From Atherinomorus stipes (lineage: Eukaryota > Chordata > Actinopteri > Atheriniformes > Atherinidae), in the NCBI GenBank assembly GCA_023101725.1, contig JALJCO010007832.1:1-64000 (forward strand): a stretch of DNA of 64,000 nucleotides, written 5' to 3'. Shown here one piece after another: positions 1 to 10,314 of this stretch. Every line of letters begins with the position of its first letter. Position 1 is the first letter of the stretch. Below the pieces are notes generated by a model. That model did no database searches. It had not been told where the DNA came from and saw only the letters and a list, made by a program, of their open reading frames with translations. The translations under genes and the position numbers were made by a program.

Positions 1-162
1 GGGTTAGCTTAGTTTGCATTTAGGTCTGAGTACGTTGTCAATCATTTGCCCCAATGCTCACGTTTGCCCATTTTTGTATTTTCCGGAAGTGATGACACGT
101 GACTCAGCTAAGATGGTGATGGTGGGAACCGCCCCACAAGCTTCACTTTTAGCTTTTCAGGA
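1..162 (+). repeat. Interspersed repeat, copy 1 (cut by the window edge)
   Basis: This stretch is clearly similar, with scattered substitutions and short gaps, to 41873..42058 in the same orientation. Shared blocks include a run reading CCCATTTTTGTATTTTCCGG and the downstream AAGATGG and GCTTCACT segments. No long open frame or terminal repeat is visible, so I cannot assign a class. Confidence 0.6.
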
Positions 163-260
163 AACAATGGGTGACGTGAGTGGAAGGTTCGTCCATCTAC
201 ATCTATGTCTATGCATTTACTCCACAGGTAAACATAAACTGGACCAGTAACTTTTACATA

Positions 261-1130
261 CACTCACCAGCCACTTCATTAGGTACACCTTGCTAGTACC
301 AGGTTGGACCCCTTTTGCCTTCAGAACTGCCTTAATCGTTCGTGGCATAGATTCAACAAGGTACTGGAAACATTCCTCAGAGATTTTGCTCCATATTGAC
401 ATGACAGCATCACGCAGTTGCTGCAGATTTGTCGGCTGCACATCCATGATGACAACCTCCCGTTCCACCACATCCCAAAGCTGCTATATTGGATTGAGAT
501 CTGGTGACTGTGGAGGCCATTTGAGTCCAATGAACTCATTGTCATGTTCAAAAAACCAGTCTGAGATGATTCACGCTTCATGACATGGCGCGTTATCCTG
601 CTGGAAGTTGCCATCAGAGGATGCTACACTGTGGTCATAAAGGGATGGACATGGTCAGCAACAATACTCAGGTAGGCTGTGGTGGTTAAACCATGCCACG
701 TTGGTACTAAGGGGCCCAAAAGTGTGCCAAGAAAATCTCTCCCCCACCATTACACCACCACCACCGACCTGAACCGTTGATACAAGGCAGGATGGATCCA
801 TGCTTTCATGTTGTTGACACTAAATTCTGAGCCTAACATCCGAATTTCGTAGCAGAAATCGAGACTCATCAGACGAGGCAACATTTGTCCATCTTCCATT
901 GTCCAATGTTGGTGAGTCTGTGCAAATTGTAGCCTCAGTTTCCTGTTCTTAGCTGACAGGAGTGGCACCCGGTGTGGGCTTCTGCTGCTGTAGCCCATCT
1001 GTTTCCAGGTTGGATGTGTTGTGCATTCAGAGATGCTCTTCTCCATACTTTGGTTGTAACAAGGGGTTATTTGAATTACCGTTGCCTTACATCAGCTCGA
1101 ACCAGTCTGGCCATTCTCCTCTGACCTCTG
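261..1130 (-). mobile_element. Decayed Tc1/mariner element, 3' two-thirds
   Basis: Read on the minus strand, broken frames give a Tc1-type transposase. Near 1046..860 is a helix-turn-helix-proximal segment (KQMGYSSRSPHRVPLLSAKN), and near 471..290 is the C-terminal segment with VQPTNLQQLRDA and YLVESMPR. The outer end at 261 follows a TA and starts with CACTCACCAGCCAC, the terminal repeat of this family. Similarity fades near 1130, so the 5' part and the other terminal repeat are missing here. Stops and frameshifts make it inactive. Fragments of the opposite end of the same family lie at 33563..33692 and 43533..43737. Confidence 0.85.
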
Positions 1131-2620
1131 ACAAACTTTGTCCATGGCAGGACAGGGTTGCTTATGCAGCGGTGTCCATGTATTAAGGCTGGGCAATATG
1201 GCCTAAAACCAATATGATGATATATTGAGCAGTTCACCTTGGTAATGATAAATGGTTAATAACTCATTACAGACTGGATGGGTTAGAGTCATACTGAGCC
1301 CTACTGTGTATTTAAATGCTACGTGTGTTGTATACATTTTTGTATTTTTTACCACCTCGATCAGTTGTTTATTAACACTATCCGTTCAACATCATATTTG
1401 CTGATATACGCTTCAAACTTCTCCACGTTAACCCTCTAGGCACCAGAGTTTATTTAGGAAAATATTCGGTTTGGACTTTAAAGGCCTCCTTCCACTGAAA
1501 ACCCGTTTAACTTGCTCCTTCTGAAATACGGAGGGTTTCCCCTTGTTTACTTACACATGCTGACTTGCTAGCGTTGCGTTCCCCCCAGTCGGCTGTTCTT
1601 TCTCATCAGAGAAACAAAATGAAGAAAAGAGCGAATCGGGAACAGCCTCGCACTTCTACGTCACATTGCAAATAGCGTATCCCACGTGGGGTTTCTATCT
1701 GTCCATTGGAAGGCAGGTAACCCTCCACTACACACTAGAAGTAAAGACTGCACGACTGTACCTTCGGAGTTGAGAAGCTAATTAGCTAACTGTTTACTAG
1801 CATGGCGGAACAAACTTGTTTGTCGGCTCTATTTCCTGTCTGTAACAAAATAAGAGCGGAGGGCGGAGCTTCCTTCATACACTGATGGGAGCCAGCCAAT
1901 CAGACGGAAATTCAGGAGAAGGACCCGGAAAAGCCTGCCGTTGGACCACAAGCCTCTCTTCTAGAATACAAATACAGCTGGATACAAAGCAACCAGAAGG
2001 TTTTTTTAAACAGAAACGATGCAGAATGCATTCAATAATAATGGAGAACACAGAAATATTAATGAAATGACCATGGAAGTACAACTTTAAGGTTTCAAAA
2101 ACTTTAGGATGACCTAAAGTTTGTAATGGGACTACATTTACTCATGTAATTTGCATATTGTGACGTCACCAGGCAGCGGCCATCTTGGATTGCGTAACTT
2201 TCAGTAAAACTGATTTTGAACATATTTATACTCAGGAAAAAAAATTACACGGTCATTTCATGCTAAAAAAAAAAAAAGGAACATGAGTTTGGTTGGAGTA
2301 AATTTGCAAATCTAATTTGTATATCAGCAGGTAAAATCCAGTAAAACAGAATTCCGAACATATTTACACAGTAGATTTTTTTTTCCATTTCATTTAATTT
2401 TTTCACAGATTTTTTTTTCATCCTCTCATCCTATGAATAAATGAACAGAAATGTGATCATAGTATATTTGCTACTCTAATTTGTATATCAACAGTTAAAT
2501 TCTATTTTTTATGGGGTTTTTTTTGTTTGTTTGTTTTTATTGATTTATAATTTGTCATAACCTGGCTGACCCTTCTCAACATGCTCATCATTATTTGCAA
2601 AGTGGAGGAAAGACAGGATG
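1131..2620. other. Gene-free stretch with MITE-like remnants
   Basis: No coding exon was recognised. From 1184 a segment begins TAAGGCTGGGCAATATGG, resembling the ends of the hAT-type elements at 8003 and 10315, but the partner end was not found. The block near 1365..1385 matches the block near 11240..11260 inside the 10315 element. 2100..2600 is AT-rich with T and A homopolymers. Confidence 0.5.
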
Positions 2621-2628
2621 ATCTCAAA

Positions 2629-3383
2629 TAAGGATGCACGATATAATCGGCCCCCTATCGCCATCGGCCTATATTGGCCATAAAACTGGGTATCGGACAT
2701 CGGCCACCCCACTGATATTTAACCTATCAGCCCGCTGTTTTTTAAGTCTAAAAAAAAACTCCAAAACTTCTTTTTTACAGACTTCAAACCTTTAAAGACT
2801 AGGGATGGGAGAAAATGTTGACACACTGAAATATCGCAATATTTTCATATGCTGATATCATATTGACATTTAAAAACACGGTATCAATCGATTTTAGTGA
2901 CGAAATCTTGCAACATTTCATTGTTCTGTTACGAAATCTTGCAAGAATTCACAAAAATTTTGCGATATTTTCATATGCTATCATATTGACATGTAAAAAC
3001 GCGGTATTGATCTATTTTACTGATGAAATTTTGCAATATTTAATCGTTCTGTTACAAAATTTTGCGAGCATTCGCAAAATATTGTGAGATTTTGCAACAA
3101 AATGATGAAATCTCTAGATTTTGCAAGTAAAATAGATTGATACTGCGTTTTTAAATCAATTTGATACTGGCATATGAAAATATCACAATATTTCAGTGTA
3201 TTGATATTTCTCCCACCCCTATTTTTCAAAGTGTCAGGAATGGATATAAAAAACCTGCTATTTGCAATGACTGCTTATTATTTTCAGCTTTATTTCCAGT
3301 ATCAATATCTGTTATCGGCCACATGAGTTTTAAAATATCGGCATATTGGATATCGGCCAAAATTCCAATATCGTGAATCCCTA
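2629..3383. mobile_element. Non-autonomous hAT-type element (MITE) with 8-bp target duplication
   Basis: Ends are inverted: TAAGGATGCACGATAT at the left and ATATCGTGAATCCCTA at the right. The flanking octamer ATCTCAAA is identical at 2621..2628 and 3384..3391, the 8-bp target duplication expected of hAT transposons. The TATCGGCC-rich sub-terminal blocks are inverted as well. No transposase is encoded. A second palindromic element (2801..3220) sits inside it. The target site lies just downstream of the piggyBac relic. Confidence 0.85.
2801..3220. mobile_element. Palindromic MITE nested in the hAT element
   Basis: Left end AGGGATGGGAGAAAATG and right end complementary to AGGGGTGGGAGAAATATC. 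The inverted similarity continues inward for over 100 bases, through ACACTGAAATAT and ATATTTTCATATG blocks. Internal direct copies of ATTTTGCGA/TTTTGCAA motifs are frequent. No convincing target duplication was found, so the exact ends are uncertain by a few bases. Confidence 0.65.
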
Positions 3384-3394
3384 ATCTCAAATCT

Positions 3395-3960
3395 GTTTCT
3401 TGTCATTACTTTCTCAAAGCCAGGTGTGCTAATTGGCCAAAATGCTGCCCAGTCGTCCTAAATCTCACATTTTCAACAAGCCCCATGCACAAATGGAGTG
3501 AAATGAATGCTTTCATCTTAGGGATGGTGACATCATGAAATCTGCAGTTTGGCTGAAGCTGGTGTGCATATCTGTTAGTTTCTTTTGTGATGAGGTTCCA
3601 GAAATCCTCATCCAAAAACAGACAGGAAATCTCATGCACAAGCATCTGTGAGATCCTTGTCTCCGCAATATCCCACAGACTCATCAACGTCTTTGATCCA
3701 TTTATAGAACACTTCCTCACCTCTCAAATATTCCCAGCCATCATCAATTAGGGCCCCATTTTGATTATCCCCTCTTCTGCCTACACTTCCCCTTCTTCCC
3801 TGATTTCTTCCACCACCGCGACAGAGAAAACTCTCACCATGATCAGTGTGCTTTGTGACAGTTTGTGCAGCGTGCGCTGAATCGTCAGAGTCCCTTGTCT
3901 CTGATGAGCAATCATCATCAGAGGGCTAATCGCCCCCTTCTAATCCTGATCGGCAAAGAT
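3395..3960 (-). pseudogene. piggyBac (PGBD-like) transposase relic
   Basis: On the minus strand an acidic Ser/Asp-rich leader (about 3930..3800) is followed by an open segment 3720..3406. That segment contains FLDEDFWNLITKETNRYAHQ and, further on, IPKMKAFISLHLCMGLVENV. This matches the N-terminal part of the DDE domain of piggyBac-type transposases, where the pattern F(T)xxxxxxIxxETNRYA followed by a helix ending in LMG is typical. The catalytic aspartates further downstream are not present, and the frame ends at 3406 beside the hAT MITE. It is a truncated relic, not a working gene. Confidence 0.7.
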
Positions 3961-5258
3961 CAGTGCATGCACCTTGTCCACACTGTGAAGGTCTCTGGGC
4001 ATTTTGTTTTTTATTATAAAAGTCGCTATCTGTCTCTCACCCTTTCCAACACGCTCTTGCCTTTTCTCTCTCCTCTCCCGCTGTGGTCTGCTGTGCTGCG
4101 CTCTGCTGCTGCGCGTGCAGACAGCTGGTGTGGGGTTTCAAACCTTTCTTTCTCTGACACACTCACAAATGACGCCAGGAGTGAAGCTGTGAGTAGTGGC
4201 CATGTAGTAGAACCAACCCGTAACAGCACAAGGCTATAGATTTAAAGATAAGGGCTGTTTTATTCAGCAATGGCGCCTGTCGCAATAATACGACTCACAC
4301 AATACTTCTTGGAGCCCTAGGGGAAGAAACTTCTCTTCGGCTGAGGGTTGAGAACAAGCCGCAAGCTGTCATCATGCACATCCGTGATGGGGATGGCCTC
4401 GAACACAAGAAGAAATTTTTTGCTTCTAGAGGTATAACAAGCTTTAGAGTTCGCAATAAGTTGATAAGCTAAACGTAATGTGCTCTAATCTGCTATTTTT
4501 TCTAAATATTTCCTTTTCTTCTGTTTTTTTTTTTTTTTTGGTATCTTATACCTCTTTCCCACTGCCAAAACACCCATTCAAACCCACGAACAACTGGCTT
4601 TTAGTGGCAGTGGGAAGGGCTGACCGACCCACATCGGCCCACGTCAAACAACTCGGTAAGCGACACAGTTCATCTCCGGTCGGCATGCAGTGGGAATACC
4701 AGACTCAGGTTGAGCTGTTAATTTACTGGATGATGTTGGGTGGTACGTGCCTACGTCATGACGTCACGTGTCTCATAACTTACAAAAACAACTCTGCCTC
4801 GGCCACAAATTCCCGTCGCCTGCGTTCCTCTGCACTTGAAAATCACCCGCTGATTTTCGTCCATTCTGAGAACGTACAAAAGTGCAACAAGAAAGCATAT
4901 TGGCTACCGCCCCTGGGTCTGACTTGCTCTCCATTGTTTACTTTCCTGGTTTCTGTCACACGGATGACATCACCAACGCAAACCCAGCATGACGGCCTCA
5001 CCAGACACGCAGTGGTGGGGAGGGACAGAGGCCCCAGCTTTCCAGTGGAGGATCAGACCTGGCTTTTTTTTTGCCAACCGGAAAGGAGCCAAATGCTGAT
5101 TATAAGCGGGTCAACCAGTGTTTGAAAAACCCACGGGGACCAGCTAATTTCAGTGGAAAAGTGGCAGTTGCTGATAAGTTACTTCTTTTCAAGTTTATTT
5201 CAAGGCATCAACAAGGAATAATTGATAAATCGAAGAAGAGATTTGACACACTCGTGCT
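3961..5258. other. Gene-free stretch, probably transposon-derived
   Basis: An open frame of 215 codons (4478..5125, +) crosses this region but has no recognisable domain, starts in a poly-T run and lacks conserved-looking sequence. Both flanks carry a CCCACTGCC/CAGTGGAAAAGTGGCAG theme in inverted orientation (about 4557 and 5150), suggesting an old element, but no target duplication was found. Confidence 0.4.
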
Positions 5259-5688
5259 TAGAGTTGCACAGTACCAACGGTACCCACGGTACCAGATCAT
5301 AACGGTTCCTACTATACTAGAATTTATACACGACAGTACTACCATGGATTACTACTACCCGGTCCAGTTTCGCTAGTGGCGTCCGCCTCTACTCTCCTCC
5401 CGGCTTCTCCCTGTCAACAAACCCACATGGCAGCTACTGCAACCTAACCAGGCAGCTGCTGAATGATTGGCCGTCTGCCGCTTACTGGTGACGTTCATGG
5501 ATATGACAGGCTGTTTACGCGACGTTGGATCCGCCCGTCTGTAAGCTGATGGCTGTTTGTATGTTTCTACCGGCAAGAAGGAAGTCCATGAAGACAGCTC
5601 CGCTTCGATAAAAAAATTTCGGCGAAAAACAAAACAACAAGCAGTCTCGCTGTGCACACGCAGCACAAACACGAAGCACACACTCGGC

Positions 5689-5955
5689 ATGGCAGAAGCA
5701 CCAGGCCCGAACGGCGAGTCTGCCGCGGCGGGAGTGGCACCAGCGGCACCGCAAATCTTGCTCAAAAAACCAAACTCCAAAAGTCACATTTGGAACTATT
5801 TTGGCTTAAAACAAGGCACAGACGGTAAAGTAGTAGACGATCGCCGTCCACTGTGCAGGCGCTGCCACCAAGCTATAGGAGCTAAAGGAGGGAACACATC
5901 CAACCTCGTAAAACACCTGCAGTGTCGTCACCCAGACTTGTTTGTCGAATACCAG
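5689..5955 (+). pseudogene. BED-type zinc finger first exon of a hAT transposase
   Basis: The open frame from the ATG at 5689 gives an alanine/proline-rich leader and then a BED finger: SKSHIWNYFGL with the aromatic pair, CRRCHQ (Cys-x2-Cys), and NLVKHLQCRHP (His-x4-His). BED fingers bind DNA at the transposon ends in hAT transposases and their ZBED descendants. The exon ends CAG at 5955 before a donor reading GTTAGT. No following exon (hAT catalytic domain, hATC dimerisation region) is found inside the element or nearby, so I call this an orphan remnant. A transcribed chimera or a short BED-only repressor cannot be excluded. Confidence 0.75.
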
Positions 5956-6164
5956 GTTAGTAGGCCCTGTTTATTTGCTCATTGGTTAATACTAATAGCC
6001 TATATAATATTATAATTACATAATATGCTCCGTGTACAGGCTGAGGAATGAAGAGTTAAAGGGTGTCAAAGTATAAGGCACCTAGAAAATGCATAAACAT
6101 ATTATTTCATTAGTTATCACAGGGAACCAGTTCCTGTTTATTGTATTTTGTCCTCTGTAGTTTA

Positions 6165-6242
6165 CAGACCCTTTCCAAAAAATTATAATATATTAGAATA
6201 AACACCTTTTCCATGATATTCTAATTTTTTGGAAAGGGTCTG
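6165..6242. mobile_element. 78-bp Tc1-type MITE
   Basis: A near-perfect foldback: CAGACCCTTTCCAAAAAATT at the left and its complement at the right end, flanked on both sides by TA (6163..6164 and 6243..6244). TA target duplication and the AGAATAT/ATATTCT inner motif fit Tc1/mariner MITEs. It lies inside the 5259..6618 hAT element and so inserted later. Confidence 0.85.
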
Positions 6243-6626
6243 TATATAGAATTGAGCTACAGTTCAATGAAGTAGCCTTTGATATGCTTTTACACAAGTT
6301 CTATTCTACCTCAAAGAATACCTCAAAATTTGACTGGACATACAATCAGTGGATCTGTTTTTTGTTTAAGTATTTGATAAATGTTGTTCATAACCATATT
6401 TGTTTCAGTCTAATTCTTACTTCACCAGTGTTATGTTTATTATGCACCAAACAGCATTATAAGTAATTAATAAGTATGTATAACTTGTACAAACAAATTG
6501 CAGTTCATATAAAGAATGATAATCAAAGAAGGGTGCGGTATCTTGATACTACCCGGAACCGTGATACTTTGTCTGGTATAGTATTGTGGTTACTCATTTT
6601 GGTATTGTGACAACTCTACTCGTGCT

Positions 6627-7915
6627 CTTTAATTGGCCTTTTGCTGGTTGCCAATAGCTACAAATCTAACTTAAGCTTATACTTGGGATTGAAGGTTTTA
6701 ATGCAACCCCCTCCCCACCCCCACCCAAAATATCCACATTTACTTTCTATCACCTGTCTTAAGCCAAAAGATCTCCTCTCCTGTTCGCACCCTACAGCGA
6801 CAGATGAGGAAGTCATTTGCATTGTCTGCTTGGCGAGTGCTCCCGGCGTGGTCTGAGGGGTAAAGCTAACACTCCATGTTCTGGGGATGAGGGGAGGGGG
6901 AGGACACATGGGGATAGACCTGTCTGAGAGGATACTGCCATTGAGTTGTAAATGAGCTTGTAATTAGCTCTTACACATTTGCCTGGAGAGAATCAATGTG
7001 TGTGTGAGTGCGTGCATTTGTGTGTGTACGTGTCATTCTGTGTTTTTTAACCCCTTTTCCTTAGAATAGGGGTTTATGGTGATAAGCAGATAATACTAAT
7101 TACTTCTCCTCCCAATTGCTTGTTAATTGTGCTTGGTGTGGATTTATACAGCATGGTAATACCCCCATTCCACAAACACACACACACACGCACACAGATG
7201 CATCCCCCCTGCGTTGCCTGTTGGCAAAATCAACAGGTCTTTTTTTTTTAATCAGGACATTCCTGTTTAAGCCACTGATTAAATATGCCAAGAGGGGTTC
7301 CACCATACGTAGAGTCTCACCAGCAAGGACAGTAGCGTGTGCATGTGTGTATTGGGTGAGTTGTAGTAAGTCATTTCTGACCATATTAACATATGCAACA
7401 TATGCCCCACTTTTTTCTTCATTACAGATTTAATGAACAGCAACAAATAATCTGTGGAGTAACAAGCTGTGTCCTAAAGCCAAAAGACAACCGTCTTTGT
7501 AGATATAATCACACTGTAGCCCACCTGGTTGTTTGATCCCATGTACATAAAACCTTCTATGTTTGCCAATTCAGTAAATCTACTTTATTTCTACTATTTC
7601 AAAATATTTCACACACACACACAAAAAAATTTTATTTTACGTGTTTGTCAGTGTTTGAATGCAGACTGTTCGTCTCCAGAAACCAGTTTAGCTTTTTAAA
7701 CAGCTTTTTGAAAGAGAGCAACTTATTTTATCATTAAAAGCAAACTGCAAATAAATCCATCTATTTTGTTTAGATTTTTTTCACAAAAGTACAACAGTTC
7801 ATGTGTGTTTGTACTTGAGTCAGTGTGTGTGCATCATTTTAATTTTTCTGTATTATAAGTCCCATTTGCATATAAATATTCTCAATAGCGATTTTAACAT
7901 ACTGCTAGCATCTCT
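6627..7915. other. Gene-free stretch
   Basis: No exon recognised. It contains short CA/GT-rich tracts (about 7010..7035, 7178..7196, 7609..7621) and A/T homopolymers. Nothing else can be supported. Confidence 0.5.
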
Positions 7916-8928
7916 AGCACCTCTTGGGCCAGTGCCTGGAAGGTTTTCACTATGTTCTTGTGCCAACAAACCTGACTCAAATTAATGAGTTTTTGTGCAG
8001 AACAGGGATGGGCAATATATTATTGTGTGTGTTACAGTTCTTTAGTTGTCCTCAAAATTATTCATATCGTCAAATTAAAGAAGGAGGAAAAAGACATATG
8101 TCAGTGAAATAAGATGAAATTGACAATAGTAAGAATAAATAAAAATTCTATGAATATCATGACATTGATTTTGAATTTTGGTTTGAAATAAAAATTAAAA
8201 AAACAAACACAAAAAATAAAGTAAACGAGCATAATGGGGCTCTGAAGCTAAAATTTTGTTGCAACTCTTTGAGCCAATCACTGCAATCATTTGTCTTCTC
8301 TAATATTCAAAAAGATTTCTACACCTGTTGACAGGTACTTTGGTCCACTGTACATGGGAAAGGTGCTCTAATGTGTCTGGGACAGTTTTGTTTGGGTTTT
8401 TTTAATGATTATTTTCAACCACAATTCAAAAGCAACATTTTATTTCACAAATGATAATTTCATGAATTCTTATTTATTAATAGTTTAATTTATTTCTTGT
8501 TATTTGAATCACTATTGTGAATTTAGCTTTTTTTTAATTTGAAGGGTATGAATAATTTTGAGATCGGCTGTAGTCATTTTTGCTGTTTGCACCATTTGTT
8601 TGATTGTTTACTGTCACAACAGTTTTGCAATACAGGTGTACTACTTGAACTTAATTGATGTAGCTTTGTGGCTTCTAGTATTATTTCAGGGCTTTAAAGA
8701 GAGAATGTAGCGTTAGATTTATAATACAAATTATTAGATTGATATTTTTCATCATCACCTATCATTACCATGATAAACATCATAAATTATTGTGGTACAT
8801 TTTTTAGTCCATATCGCCCATCCCTTGTCCAGAAGTCCAGGCTGTTGGATCCATTCAATTTGAGTCAGGTGTGCTGGAGTAGGGAAATGTTGCAAAAACC
8901 TTCCAGAAAACTGTCCCAAGAGGTCTGG
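7916..8928. repeat. Palindromic repeat split by a later MITE
   Basis: The left arm (7916..8002), with CCTCTTGGGCCAGT, TGGAAGGTTTT and CCTGACTCAAATT, is the inverted counterpart of the right arm (8835..8928), which ends CCCAAGAGGTCTGG. The repeat is a foldback element of a few hundred bases, opened by insertion of the 8003..8826 element. A related palindromic family occurs at 56190..56365. Confidence 0.7.
8003..8826. mobile_element. hAT-like MITE nested in a palindromic repeat
   Basis: Ends CAGGGATGGGCAATATAT and the complement of AAGGGATGGGCGATATGG form inverted termini. Flanking octamers GTGCAGAA (7995..8002) and GTCCAGAA (8827..8834) differ at one base, a plausible old 8-bp target duplication. 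The interior is AT-rich and non-coding. Confidence 0.7.
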
Positions 8929-9721
8929 CTATGGTGATTCCTGCTATAGACTAATCCGGGCCAACTCCAGAAGTAGACCTGCCACCACTGTTGAGGTGGC
9001 ATTTCTGTGCATGTATGAGTAGAACAGATGACAATCTATTTCTTAAAGAACCACAATGTAACTTTTAGCAGTTTTCTCATTGACGCGCCCCCTATTGACA
9101 GCTAAACTGGCATCCATCTTGCATCCAACCTGTACTGTGAGCTCATTCAACCCAGAAAAAAACAGTTTTGTCTTCTCTCTTGTTCTGTCCCCTCCTCTCT
9201 TTCTTATCCTCTCTTCCTACGGTAATGTTTCCTTGCGTTTCTTTGCCCATTTCCCCATGATACGCCTTTAAAACACCTGCTGTGTTCATATCTGGTTCAC
9301 ATCCGTTTGCTAGCACCTGAATTGGTGCGAAACCAATAGTTGGCTGCAATGTCACGGCCGCGCCCCGAATTGTAAAAGTTGCATAGTGCAGATTCTCAGC
9401 CTTAGGACGCCGCTGGGCAGTGACAGCTCAAGAAATGCACATGTTGGTGTGCCATCAAAACGAGTCAGAAACGCACATTTTTTAAGGTGCCATAACATCA
9501 AATTTAACTTTTCTGGGGTTTGGGGGGTACAATATGATCTGTTGTGCACTGATGAGGCCATGTGAATGTCCAGAGTGAGTATCAAAGTCCCTGTTTATGG
9601 TCTGTCACCTTTGTTTCTTTGTTCAAAAACGGTTGAATCAGACAGCAGCTTATCATTCTACGTAATTCATTTGCTCCAATTAGAGCACACTATCAAGCAA
9701 ACAGCTTCCCTCCCCCCTCCC
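8929..9721. other. Gene-free stretch with faint MITE traces
   Basis: No exon recognised. Around 9050..9075 (CACAATGTAACTTTTAG) and 9370..9390 (its rough complement) there may be a degraded foldback. Confidence in that is low. Confidence 0.35.
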
Positions 9722-9942
9722 TGTCTGATTCAACTGCATGAGTGGAGCTGAGTAACTGCTGAGCAGTCAGGTCGGTTTTTCAAACAAATGGATTTAAAAT
9801 AAAACTTCTGCAGCAACACTGAGGGAGGCGACTACAACCTTGTCATTACCTGTAAGTTTAATTATTTTCTAAATGCTGTCTTGCCTGATAAACACAGCTC
9901 ACTATCTGAAATGCCCATGTTGCGAACAGATAGCCTTTAAGC
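9722..9942 (+). repeat. Split repeat, left half (partner 12541..12825)
   Basis: This half is similar to the reverse complement of about 31735..31950, through ATTCAACTGCATGAGTGGAG, CTGAGGGAGGCGAC, CATTACCTGTAAGTTTA and CTGATAAACA blocks. Similarity stops at the GATAGCCTTTA near 9942 and resumes at 12541. The intact copy at 31483..31950 shows that both halves were once contiguous. Confidence 0.8.
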
Positions 9943-10314
9943 CCAGGTCATTTTGGCCCGACGGAGAAGTCGCAGAGAGTTGCTCACTGTCGTGCCCGAT
10001 TCTGCGTTGTCGGATCACAGGACGTCACGTCTTTGCTCCGTGTAATATGACATAATCAGCAATTGGCATCAGACACTGCGCTCAATGAGATGAACAAATA
10101 TGACACACTCATGCGCATACTCGTGCACTCAGCCATAACTATAAGCATGATCATCAAAGCTAATTAACCATCTGAACACACCTATTGGGCCCAGAATATA
10201 GACACAGAGATGTTGCTGTGCACTGCGCAGCTCTCAGTTCATCATGTCTGTGTGATTTCATGTGGTTGCCGTGTTTTTCAACATGCGCTCTGCCAGCACT
10301 GATGGAGCGCACAC

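Larger units (their letters stand above)
5259..6618 (+). mobile_element. hAT element, internally deleted, with intact 8-bp target duplication
   Basis: The octamer CTCGTGCT occurs at 5251..5258 and 6619..6626, immediately outside the inverted ends TAGAGTTG (left) and CAACTCTA (right). Sub-terminal similarity continues with GTACC and AACGGTTCC-like blocks. Eight-base duplications and short ends of this kind are diagnostic of hAT transposons. At 1360 bp it is far too short for an autonomous copy: it keeps the BED-finger exon (5689..5955) but no catalytic or dimerisation exon. A small Tc1-type MITE (6165..6242) sits inside. Confidence 0.9.

Noticed and set aside
4478..5125. 215-codon + frame
   Set aside because: No domain or conserved motif, begins in poly-T, and lies in repeat-like DNA.
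5373..5780. Minus-strand frame of 135 codons
   Set aside because: Antisense of the hAT BED-finger exon and its leader.
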